Shown piece by piece: positions 43,192 to 50,890 of a stretch of 64,000 bases of DNA (position 1 is the stretch's first letter; each line of letters opens with the position of its first letter). This DNA comes from Bacteroidota bacterium. GTDB taxonomy: Bacteria > Bacteroidota > Bacteroidia > B-17B0 > Aurantibacillaceae. Below the pieces are notes generated by a model that made no database searches, was not told where the DNA came from, and saw nothing but the letters and a program-made list of their open reading frames with translations. Location of the stretch: positions 182,009 through 246,008 of the forward strand of contig JACCXH010000001.1 of NCBI GenBank assembly GCA_013697245.1, given 5' to 3'. The position numbers were made by a program, and so were the translations under genes.

Positions 43192-44654
43192 GGATTATTT
43201 TGAAATTGTTTTAAATTTTTTTGAATATATTTTTCAGATGGCAATAAACTTATTTGAATTCGTTTAGCATAATAAATACTATCCAATATTTCTTTTTGTT
43301 TTGTCTCAATAATTATTTTTTGTTTACGTGTGGTTTTTAAAGTGCGCAAAATAACAGCGGCAAATATGGTCACCAATAAAAAACCTAAGCCAACCGATAA
43401 AATAACGATCTTTTGAAACCGATTTTTTTCTTCTGATACGGCTCTTTCTTTTTCTTGTTGTTCTTTTATTACTGCTTCTTTCTTTTCAAATTCATAGTTT
43501 AACTGGCTTTTAATACTGGCCTTTCGTGTACCTTCATTGTTTATGCTATCTCTATAAATAATAAAAAGTTTATAGTTTTCAAATGCTGCAGCAAAATTAC
43601 CCATTGCAGAATCTATTCGCGAATTTAAACTAGCAGCATGTTGAATATTGTACGGAAATCCCAGATCTTTGGAAAGCAAAAGTGAACTATCAGCGTAAGC
43701 GTGGGCAATTGAATATTTTTTTTGAGCAAATAAGATGTTTCCAATATTGTTGAACGATGTAGAAATACCTTCTTTTTCATCCAAGCTCCTTTTAATGTTC
43801 AAGCTTCTTGTAAAAAAGGTCAGAGACTTTTCATAATCGCCTTTAATCTTATAAATAAGGCCAATATTGTTTAATGAAATGGCTATGCCTTGTTTATCAT
43901 TTAACTCTTCGCGAATTTTCAGGCTTTTATTATAATATTCTAATGCCAAATCCAGCTTACCTTTGGTTTTGTACAATATCCCAATACTGTTAAGCGATTT
44001 GGCAATTCCATTTTTATCTTTAATTTCTTCCCTTAACTTTAAGCTCCGTTCAAAATAATCAAGTGCTTTAACAAGGTCTTTTTGCTGACTATAAATTGAC
44101 CCCATGTTATTAAGTGTTTGGGCTATTCCTTTTTTATCTTTAATTTCTTCGCGAAGCTTTAAGCTTTGACCATAATAAAGAAGGGCAGCAGCAATATCAC
44201 CACGGTGTGTATTAAGGTCGCCAAGGAAATGAAGAATAGACGCAGTGCCTTTTTTATCTTCGATCTCCCGGCAAATTACGATACTTTTAGTAAAATAGTC
44301 AATTGCCAATTCTACATTTCCTGATCTTTGGCAGAAGGTAGCCATATTATTAAGCACAACTGACTTTTGACGTTTAATATAATTTTTTTGACGTGTAGAA
44401 TAAGACTCTTTTAATAATTTATCGGCTAATTCTAGTGTTTGTTGCCCATATTTTAAACCTTCTTCTACACCACTTGATTCTATTATAGCCACCAATATAT
44501 CCAATTTAACCGTATCATGCTTGGCTACTTTAAGAAGAAGTTTTAATGAAGCTATAGAATGGCTCTTATCACTCAAAAAGTTTTGAGAAAAAATCAAGCA
44601 TGGTAAAAAGCATACAAGGCAAAATAAACATATGTGCTTTATCCTTTGTTTCAC
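43188..44654 (-). CDS. TPR-membrane protein ending in an orphan SpoIIE linker helix (array member 5)
   Basis: The 488-residue protein has a signal peptide (about 1-24), about six TPR units (about 90-330), a coiled coil with KKEAVIKEQQEKERAVSEEK, a membrane helix (about 416-436) and a 52-residue tail with DSIYYAKRIQISLLPSEKY, followed by a short NLKQFQNNP end. It starts with GTG at 44654, only 10 bases after the deletion remnant at 44665-44871, whose promoter probably drives it. Its stop overlaps the next start by 4 bases. The phosphatase domain is absent. Confidence 0.8.
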   Translation of the reverse strand: MKQRIKHICLFCLVCFLPCLIFSQNFLSDKSHSIASLKLLLKVAKHDTVKLDILVAIIESSGVEEGLKYGQQTLELADKLLKESYSTRQKNYIKRQKSVVLNNMATFCQRSGNVELAIDYFTKSIVICREIEDKKGTASILHFLGDLNTHRGDIAAALLYYGQSLKLREEIKDKKGIAQTLNNMGSIYSQQKDLVKALDYFERSLKLREEIKDKNGIAKSLNSIGILYKTKGKLDLALEYYNKSLKIREELNDKQGIAISLNNIGLIYKIKGDYEKSLTFFTRSLNIKRSLDEKEGISTSFNNIGNILFAQKKYSIAHAYADSSLLLSKDLGFPYNIQHAASLNSRIDSAMGNFAAAFENYKLFIIYRDSINNEGTRKASIKSQLNYEFEKKEAVIKEQQEKERAVSEEKNRFQKIVILSVGLGFLLVTIFAAVILRTLKTTRKQKIIIETKQKEILDSIYYAKRIQISLLPSEKYIQKNLKQFQNNP

Positions 44655-44664
44655 TTTATATTCT

Positions 44665-44871
44665 TTAATTCTTTACCAATATATTTTCTGAAGGTAATAA
44701 ACTTGTTTGTATACCCTTAGCAAAGCTTATAACAATGGCAATAATGCTCTTAAGAAGTATTTTTAAAAAATGAAGGGTTCGATCCTGTTCTTTAACATTA
44801 TTTTGGCTAAACGAAAAACACGAAAGAAGTATTGAAAAACAAAGTAGGCAATATGTTGGGAATTTTCGCAA
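44665..44871 (-). pseudogene. Internal-deletion remnant of a TPR array gene
   Basis: The 68-codon frame joins an array-type signal peptide (TTG start at 44871, then RKFPTYCLLCFSILLSCFSFSQ) and the first residues of the mature protein (HFLKILLK) directly to a degraded copy of the family tail, FAKGIQTSLLPSENILVKN. All TPR units, the coiled coil and the membrane helix are missing. This is what a large internal deletion would leave. The promoter is intact (TTTG at 44905-44908, 19 nt, TATCTTTA at 44878-44885), so the remnant may act as a promoter and leader for the next gene. Confidence 0.7.
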
Positions 44872-44877
44872 ACATTT

Positions 44878-44908
44878 TAAAGATACGCATGTTTTTTGGG
44901 CTTGCAAA
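44878..44908 (-). promoter_or_regulatory. Promoter TTTG-N19-TATCTTTA of the deletion remnant
   Basis: On the minus strand TTTG (44905-44908) is followed by exactly 19 nt and TATCTTTA (44878-44885). The TTG start at 44871 comes 6 nt later. Spacing and wording match the promoter of the gene starting at 49001. Confidence 0.6.
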
Positions 44909-45018
44909 CCTTTTAAGCGGGCAGTTACGCTTTGTTAAACATGACTATAATAGCGCAATTTTAGCATTTTTTAAAATTTGTTGACTTGACTTTTGTATAC
45001 CTTCGAAAAAAATCTCTT

Positions 45019-45444
45019 ATGAAAAGAACTATCGCCTCTTTATTATTCCTTGCCGGAACGTTTGTTGCTTGCAGCCAAACACCATTATGGACGAAAGATC
45101 AATTAATGCCAACTAAAGACCTGGCTGAAAAGATTAAGACCAACGCAAAAGATAAACCTATTATATTAAACGTTGGCCCAATGGAACTCATAAAAACAGC
45201 TGTTGAAGTTGGCAGGGCAACAAGTGTTACAGGGATCGAAAAAATTAAATCTACTGTTGCTATGGAAAATAAAAATAAGGTTGTGGTGGTTTACTGTGGC
45301 TGCTGCTCTTATGCCAGTTGCCCAAATATTAAACCGGCTTATGATGCTTTAATTTCTACCGGATTTAAAAATGCAAAAGTATTAGAATTACCAGATGGAA
45401 TTAAACCGGATTGGGTTGCAAAAGGCTACCCGATGGAGGAGTAA
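45019..45444 (+). CDS. Secreted rhodanese-like protein
   Basis: From the ATG at 45019 the protein has 141 residues and a signal peptide ending near FVACSQ; an in-frame start at 44986 would add 11 residues before it. Cys13 or Cys14 is not in a clear lipobox. The mature part resembles a rhodanese domain: KPIILNVGPMELIKTAVEVG, then VVVYCGCCSYASCPN with the loop Cys, then VLELPDGIKPDWVAKGYP. It might bind or transfer sulfur or sense redox state. It lies on the plus strand between two TPR operons. A weak promoter TTTG-N17-TACCTTCG precedes it. Confidence 0.65.
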   Translation: MKRTIASLLFLAGTFVACSQTPLWTKDQLMPTKDLAEKIKTNAKDKPIILNVGPMELIKTAVEVGRATSVTGIEKIKSTVAMENKNKVVVVYCGCCSYASCPNIKPAYDALISTGFKNAKVLELPDGIKPDWVAKGYPMEE

Positions 45445-45520
45445 AGGTAAAATTTACAGGCAAAGGTACTTTGGGCGTATTATTCACGTTAATTATTTAA
45501 CTTTAAGTTAAATTAAACCA

Positions 45521-46123
45521 TTGCCAAGCCTAATTCAGAAAATAGTAGTATGCCTATTAACGCTCGCGTTATTTTCTTCCTGCGCAATTCATGCGGGGTT
45601 TCCTTTTATTTGTTTTAAAAAAGACTGTATTAAATCCGCATGGACAATGCCCCGGAAAGATGCCGGTGGTAAAAGGGGTTTAAGACAAAAAGCGAGTATT
45701 TTTTTAGCTAAAGCAAATGCAAAAAGAAAAAAGAACCAAAATAAAAGTATAGATGTTGCTAAAGTTAAAGTAGATCACACTATTCTGGAGGCGTTACTTT
45801 CTGATACCGTTCGTGCTGATAAATTCATTAAAGTTGCTTTTCATCACAAAGGTAAAACACAAATTAAAGAAATTGAGATCGATAGCCTGTATATAAAATC
45901 TCCTTTTTTAACGCTTTCTAAGAATGACCGTATTTTAATAAACTATTATTTAAATAAGTACCAGGTAAAGAACATTCTTGAAATTTATATTTCGTTCATT
46001 ATTGCCGGCGAGGAACAGGATGAGCAAACTAAGCGAATGGCTATTATGAAAATGAAAAAAGTTGAGCATTACCTGATTAAGACACGCGTAAAAAAATCAA
46101 AGATCAGGATCAAAATAAAATAA
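45521..46123 (+). CDS. Lipoprotein with possible degenerate OmpA-like C-terminus
   Basis: The 200-residue protein has a lipoprotein signal (LALFSSCAIHAG, Cys21) and starts at a TTG, since no ATG or GTG lies in frame before the signal peptide. The basic middle (KANAKRKKNQNK) leads to a C-terminal region where LSKNDRILINYYLNKYQV and AIMKMKKVEHYLIKTRVKKS recall the helix and strand order of OmpA-like peptidoglycan-binding domains, but key residues are not obvious. A TAACTTTA box lies 15 nt upstream. It is convergent with the next TPR operon. Confidence 0.55.
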   Translation: MPSLIQKIVVCLLTLALFSSCAIHAGFPFICFKKDCIKSAWTMPRKDAGGKRGLRQKASIFLAKANAKRKKNQNKSIDVAKVKVDHTILEALLSDTVRADKFIKVAFHHKGKTQIKEIEIDSLYIKSPFLTLSKNDRILINYYLNKYQVKNILEIYISFIIAGEEQDEQTKRMAIMKMKKVEHYLIKTRVKKSKIRIKIK

Positions 46124-46145
46124 GTTTTTTAAGCTTTAAAACGCT

Positions 46146-47450
46146 TTAGCGTCTTAGGTTTTTATCAATATATTTTTCGGTAGGCAGTAAGCTGGTTTGA
46201 ATACGTTTGGCGTAATGAATACTATCCAGTATCTCTTTGTGTTTTTCTTCAATAATAATTTTTTGATGCCTGGTAATTTTTAGTGACCTAAAAACAAACA
46301 ATGCAAAAACAATTACCAAAATTAAACCTGCCAGCACCGATGCAATAATAATTTTTTGGAACCTGTTCTTTTCTTCAGCCACTACCCTTTCTTTTTCCTG
46401 TTGTTCTTTTATGACCGCTTCCTTTTTTTCGAACTCATACTTCAGCTGGCTTTTAATACTTGCTTTACGAGTATCTTCATTATTTATACTATCTCTATAA
46501 AGAATGTATAACTTGTAATGCTCAAAGGCCCCCTTGGTATTGTTTATAGCAGAATCAATTTTATAAAGCGCCCTCTCAGCATTTTTTATATTATCCGGTA
46601 AACCGAGTCTTTTAGAAAGTATTAATGAACTATCGCAATAAGCGAAAGCCATTGAAAACTTTTTTTCGTTAAAATAAATAGCACCCAGGTTATTATAACA
46701 ATTTAATATTCCTTCTACAGAGCCAATTTCATAAAGTATCTTCAGGCTTTTAGTATAACAATCAAGCGCTTTTGCTCTATCATTTTTCTTGTAAATTAAA
46801 CCAAGGTTGTTAAGTGAATGAGCAATGCCTAGTTTATCGCCAATGGTTTCGTGTAATTTTAAACTTTTTAAAAAACACTCCAATGCCTTTGCCTTGTTAT
46901 TCTGATCAAGATAATTAGTGCCGATGTTTATAAAGGACTGGGCAACCCCTTGTGTATCATTTATAGCTTCGCGTATTTTTAATGCTTTTGTGTAATAGAT
47001 CAAAGCATTGTTCAGATCGCCTTGCTCATTATAAATATAACCAATATCGTTAAACGATCTGGCCATGCCATATTTGTCGTTAATTTGCTGTTGTATCTTT
47101 AGTCCTTTATCATAATAGGCTAATCCTTTTGAAATATTACCCAGGTTAGTATATTGATACGCTACATTATTAATAGCGATAGCTTTTTTCTTTAAGAGAT
47201 AGGTTGTAGTTGTTCCAGAAGTTTTTGCCAAAAGTTCATCAGCAAGTTTTATTGCGGGCTCAGCATATGAAATGATCTCAGAAGTTTTGCATATTTCACT
47301 TAATTGTAGTAGCAAAACCAGGCGCGTTGTATCCTGCTTACTATTTTTGAGGTGTAATTTTAAGCGTTCAATATCAGCTTCCTGTGCAGAACACAAGGAA
47401 GAAACCAAAACGAACAGGTACAAAAGAATATCTCTGAATTTTTGTTTCAT
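46146..47450 (-). CDS. TPR-membrane protein ending in an orphan SpoIIE linker helix (array member 4)
   Basis: The 434-residue protein is the shortest intact member. It has a signal peptide (about 1-22), about five TPR units (about 80-280), a coiled coil with KKEAVIKEQQEKERVVAEEK, a membrane helix (about 367-387) and a 47-residue tail with DSIHYAKRIQTSLLPTEKY. The lower TPR count next to the same tail suggests loss of repeats by recombination. The ATG at 47450 directly abuts the stop of the preceding gene, so both are in one operon. No phosphatase domain follows. Confidence 0.8.
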   Translation of the reverse strand: MKQKFRDILLYLFVLVSSLCSAQEADIERLKLHLKNSKQDTTRLVLLLQLSEICKTSEIISYAEPAIKLADELLAKTSGTTTTYLLKKKAIAINNVAYQYTNLGNISKGLAYYDKGLKIQQQINDKYGMARSFNDIGYIYNEQGDLNNALIYYTKALKIREAINDTQGVAQSFINIGTNYLDQNNKAKALECFLKSLKLHETIGDKLGIAHSLNNLGLIYKKNDRAKALDCYTKSLKILYEIGSVEGILNCYNNLGAIYFNEKKFSMAFAYCDSSLILSKRLGLPDNIKNAERALYKIDSAINNTKGAFEHYKLYILYRDSINNEDTRKASIKSQLKYEFEKKEAVIKEQQEKERVVAEEKNRFQKIIIASVLAGLILVIVFALFVFRSLKITRHQKIIIEEKHKEILDSIHYAKRIQTSLLPTEKYIDKNLRR

Positions 47451-49001
47451 TTATTTTGATGGAATGTTTTTCTCAAGATATTTTTGTGTAGGTAATAAAC
47501 TTGTTTGAATGCGTTTGGCATAATAAATACTATCTAAAATTTCTTTTTGTTTTTCTTCAATTATCAGTTTTTGACGTCTGGTTAATTTTAATGAACGGAA
47601 AATAAATGCAGCAAAAGTTACCACTAATACTAAACCAAACATAACCGACAAGATAATAATTTTCTGAAAACGATCTTTTTCTTCAGCAATTATTCTTTCT
47701 TTTTCCTGTTGTTCTTTTATCACCGCTTCTTTTTTCTCAAATTCGTAATTGAGCTGACTCTTGATGCTTGTTTTTCTGTTTCCTTCATTATTAATACTAT
47801 CCCTAAAAATAATATATTGTTTGTAATGTTCAAAAGCACCTTTATAGTTATTCATAGCCAGATCAATATCGCAAAGTGAACTTTCGGCAATACTAATATT
47901 TTCGGGAAAACCCATTTCTTTTGCCAATTGCAAAGAGCTGTCTGAATACATATACGCAACTTGATATTTTTTTTGTGCTATGTAAATACCTGCTATGTTA
48001 TTTAGCGTACTGGAAATTCCTTTTTTGTCCTTTAATTTTTTTCTTATTTTTAAACTGCCGTTAAAATAGGTAAGCGCTTTTACAAGATCTTTTTGTCTTT
48101 TGCTGAGCACGCCAAGGTTATTTAAAGAAGAGGCAAGGCCACTTTGCTTTGCAACCGTATCGCGCATTTGAAGACTTTGCTCAAAAAACTTGCGTGCTTT
48201 AACCATATCATTTTGATCAAGGTAAATACTGCCAATATTATTTAGCAAACTTGCTATTCCATCTTTATTATTAAGCTCTTTTTGAATATTTAAGCTTTTA
48301 TTATAATAAGCTAAAGCATTGTCCTTATCATTTTGACTATCATAGATAACACCAATGTTGTTAAGTGATAAGGCAATGCCCGCTTTATCACCGTTTTTTT
48401 CATGAATTTTTAATACACGGTTCAAATACTCTAAAGCTTTTTTAATATCTCCATATTTATAATATAGCGTGCCTATATTGTTTGCAGAATTAGTTATACC
48501 CGTTTCATCACTAATTTCTTCCTGTATTTTCAGGCTTTTTAAGTAATAATCCAATGCTGAAGAACTTTTACCAATTATTTCATAGAGCTGCCCAAGACGA
48601 TTATATGTGGAAGCAATGTTTTTTTTATTACCGGCCTCTTCAGATACTTGTATGCTTTTTCGGTACTGCATTAATCCCTTTCCAAAATCACCTTGCGAAA
48701 CATAATAAAAACCGGCATTATTTAACGCGCCGGCTTTATAATTTAAGAGTATTAATTTAAGATCTTTAGTTGGCGATTGCTGTTGTATTAGTTTATCGAC
48801 AAGGTCTATTGCCGGCGAAGTATAATTTAAAATCTCATTCAATTCGCATACTTCACTTAGTTGTTGAAATAAACTTAATTTGGCGGTATCCTCTTTTGTT
48901 TTTTTGAGCAAAATTTTTAAAGAGTCAATATTTTGCGCCTGTATGGTTGTTGACGCCTCACAAAACAGGCAAAATAATGTATATATGAAAAAATTTCGCA
49001 A
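47451..49001 (-). CDS. TPR-membrane protein ending in an orphan SpoIIE linker helix (array member 3)
   Basis: I place the start at TTG 49001 (516 residues, MRNFFIYTLFCLF...). A longer in-frame TTG at 49037 would lie inside the promoter. The chosen start matches the RN..KYLVLC opening of the gene at 50890 and lies 6 nt after TATCTTTA. The layout is signal peptide, about eight TPR units (about 75-360), coiled coil, membrane helix (about 448-468) and a 48-residue tail with DSIYYAKRIQTSLLPTQKY. It is the first gene of an operon with the 46146-47450 gene. Confidence 0.8.
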   Translation of the reverse strand: MRNFFIYTLFCLFCEASTTIQAQNIDSLKILLKKTKEDTAKLSLFQQLSEVCELNEILNYTSPAIDLVDKLIQQQSPTKDLKLILLNYKAGALNNAGFYYVSQGDFGKGLMQYRKSIQVSEEAGNKKNIASTYNRLGQLYEIIGKSSSALDYYLKSLKIQEEISDETGITNSANNIGTLYYKYGDIKKALEYLNRVLKIHEKNGDKAGIALSLNNIGVIYDSQNDKDNALAYYNKSLNIQKELNNKDGIASLLNNIGSIYLDQNDMVKARKFFEQSLQMRDTVAKQSGLASSLNNLGVLSKRQKDLVKALTYFNGSLKIRKKLKDKKGISSTLNNIAGIYIAQKKYQVAYMYSDSSLQLAKEMGFPENISIAESSLCDIDLAMNNYKGAFEHYKQYIIFRDSINNEGNRKTSIKSQLNYEFEKKEAVIKEQQEKERIIAEEKDRFQKIIILSVMFGLVLVVTFAAFIFRSLKLTRRQKLIIEEKQKEILDSIYYAKRIQTSLLPTQKYLEKNIPSK

Positions 49002-49007
49002 ACTGTT

Positions 49008-49038
49008 TAAAGATACATAAGTTTTTGGTCTTGACAAA
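49008..49038 (-). promoter_or_regulatory. Promoter TTTG-N19-TATCTTTA of array member 3
   Basis: On the minus strand TTTG (49035-49038), 19 nt, then TATCTTTA (49008-49015), with the TTG start at 49001 exactly 6 nt on. This is the best match to the Bacteroidota two-box promoter in the array. Confidence 0.65.
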
Positions 49039-49213
49039 TGAGTTTAAGGAGACTCGATAATTGCTTACTATATGGTTTTTATGGAATGGCCGGAATTGCG
49101 CTTCTCGTTTTGCGGAACTAGTTGCCCATTATTTTAAAAATTTATTCAAAACAATTAAAAATTCGATGGCATATTATTTTCAACATACTACCAAAATATT
49201 AAAACTAAAATTT

Positions 49214-49336
49214 ATGAATAATTTATTTAAAGGATTGATAGCAGGTGGTGCCGCCTGGAAATGGGGCGGTGGCTGTATAGGAACTATTTTAGTATTTGCA
49301 CTTGTGTGGATGCTGTTGGGGCAAACCTGCCAGTAA
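49214..49336 (+). CDS. Forty-residue membrane protein
   Basis: The ATG at 49214 gives a 40-residue protein, MNNLFKGLIAGGAAWKWGGG then CIGTILVFALVWMLLGQTCQ. A longer frame from 49061 is less likely because the extra part is polar and unlike the rest. The GGGC turn followed by one hydrophobic helix fits a family of very small Bacteroidota membrane proteins that I recall, of unknown role. It lies on the plus strand between two TPR operons. Confidence 0.5.
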   Translation: MNNLFKGLIAGGAAWKWGGGCIGTILVFALVWMLLGQTCQ

Positions 49337-49357
49337 TTAAAACGCTTAAGGTTTTAA
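49337..49357. terminator. Weak bidirectional hairpin between convergent genes
   Basis: TTAAAAC at 49337-49343 pairs with GTTTTAA at 49351-49357 around GCTTAAG. It lies between the small plus-strand gene and the end of array member 2. The stem is A+T-rich and has no long T-run, so function is uncertain. Confidence 0.35.
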
Positions 49358-50890
49358 ATGACGCTCAATATATTTTTCGGTCGGCAATAAACTTGTTTGA
49401 ATTCGCTTGGCGTAGTGAATACTATCAAGTATTTCTTTTTGTTTTTCTTCAATAATTAATTTTTGTTTGCGCACGGTTTTCAACGACCGAAAAACAAAAA
49501 TGGCAAACAAAACAACTAACAACAAGCCGGTAATAACCGACCAAATAACTATTTTTTGAAAGCGGTTCTTCTCTTCTGCCACGGCACGTTCTTTTTCCTG
49601 CTGTTCTTTTATGACTGCTTCCTTTTTTTCAAATTCATAATTCAGTTGGTTCTTGATACTTGCTTTTCGGTTTTCCTGATTGCCAATACTGTCCTTATAA
49701 ATTATAAATTGTTTATAATGCTCGAATGCATTTTTAAAATTACCAGTAGCCGAATCAATTTTTGAGATCAAACGCTCTACCCGATGTCGTATTTCAGGAA
49801 AGCCCAAGCCTTTAGCTAAATTAAGCGAACTATCTGAATAAGCATGTGCTAAAGTGTAATTTTTTTGTTTAAGGTAAAGGTTAGAAAGGTTAAGAAATAC
49901 AAAAGCGTTTCCTTGTTTATCGCCAAGTTCTTTGTGGATTTTTAAACTTTTATTATAATAATCCATCGCTTTTGGAATATCGTTATTATTCTTATAAATA
50001 CCGCCAATATTTACATACAATCTGGCAATACCTTGTTTATCGCCCAAAGCTTCATTAATTATTAATCCTTTTTCGAAGTAATTTAAGGCTTTCACGTTAT
50101 CACCTTTGTTTTTATATAAAACACCGATATTATTTAAACAAGCGGCCATACCATTTTTATCATTCACTTCCTGCTGCAGTTTTAAGCTCTTAGTATAATA
50201 ATTTAATGCTGCATTAATATCCCGCTGACTTTCGTAGACAAAACCAATATTTAATAAAGCAGTTGCAATACCTACTTTATCTTGCATCTCTTCTTTTATT
50301 TTTAAACTTTTACTATAATAATCAAGCGCCTTAACCATATTGCCTTGGTTAGAATAGGTTGATCCGATATTATTAAGTAAGGTGGCCTCGCCTATCTTAT
50401 AGCCAATTTCCCGGTATAACATAAGGCTTTTAGTATAATAGTCTATCGCCCGGTTTATATCGCCCTGGTTATTATAAACCGCGCCTTTATTATTGTAACA
50501 GTTGGCAACCCCTTTTTTATTATCCAGGTCTTCGTATATTTTTAAGCTCTTGTCATAATACTCTAATGCTTTAAGGTCTTTACCTTGGTTTCGGCACATT
50601 ACACCGCAATTGTTTAGAACATTTGCCAGACTCTTTTGTGCCTTTACTCGAACCTTCATATCTGGGCTTTGCAATAATTTTTCGCAAAGTATTAAAGCTT
50701 GCTCATTATATTGAGGCCATATATTATCGTCGTTAATTGTTTCTGTAAGTTGAAATAAAATATTAAGTTTTGAAGTATCTTCATTTGCTATTTTTAAGAT
50801 ATGCAAAAGAGAATCAATTTTTTGCGAGAAAGAAACATCCGGCACTAAAAGGCAGTAGCAAAGCACTAAATATTTTAAACAGTTTCTCAA
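49346..50890 (-). CDS. TPR-membrane protein ending in an orphan SpoIIE linker helix (array member 2)
   Basis: The 514-residue protein has a signal peptide (about 1-22), seven regular 40-residue TPR units (about 85-365) with the repeat wording NNIG..Y...GD..KALDYY.KSL, a coiled coil, a membrane helix (about 447-467) and a 47-residue tail with DSIHYAKRIQTSLLPTEKY. The TTG start overlaps the TGA stop of the upstream gene (TTGA), so translation is probably coupled. It is the second gene of the operon starting at 52440. The phosphatase domain is absent. Confidence 0.82.
   Translation of the reverse strand: MRNCLKYLVLCYCLLVPDVSFSQKIDSLLHILKIANEDTSKLNILFQLTETINDDNIWPQYNEQALILCEKLLQSPDMKVRVKAQKSLANVLNNCGVMCRNQGKDLKALEYYDKSLKIYEDLDNKKGVANCYNNKGAVYNNQGDINRAIDYYTKSLMLYREIGYKIGEATLLNNIGSTYSNQGNMVKALDYYSKSLKIKEEMQDKVGIATALLNIGFVYESQRDINAALNYYTKSLKLQQEVNDKNGMAACLNNIGVLYKNKGDNVKALNYFEKGLIINEALGDKQGIARLYVNIGGIYKNNNDIPKAMDYYNKSLKIHKELGDKQGNAFVFLNLSNLYLKQKNYTLAHAYSDSSLNLAKGLGFPEIRHRVERLISKIDSATGNFKNAFEHYKQFIIYKDSIGNQENRKASIKNQLNYEFEKKEAVIKEQQEKERAVAEEKNRFQKIVIWSVITGLLLVVLFAIFVFRSLKTVRKQKLIIEEKQKEILDSIHYAKRIQTSLLPTEKYIERHLKP

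Noticed and set aside
44986..45018. Longer N-terminus for the rhodanese-like protein
   Set aside because: It would put basic residues before the signal peptide and overlaps the likely promoter.
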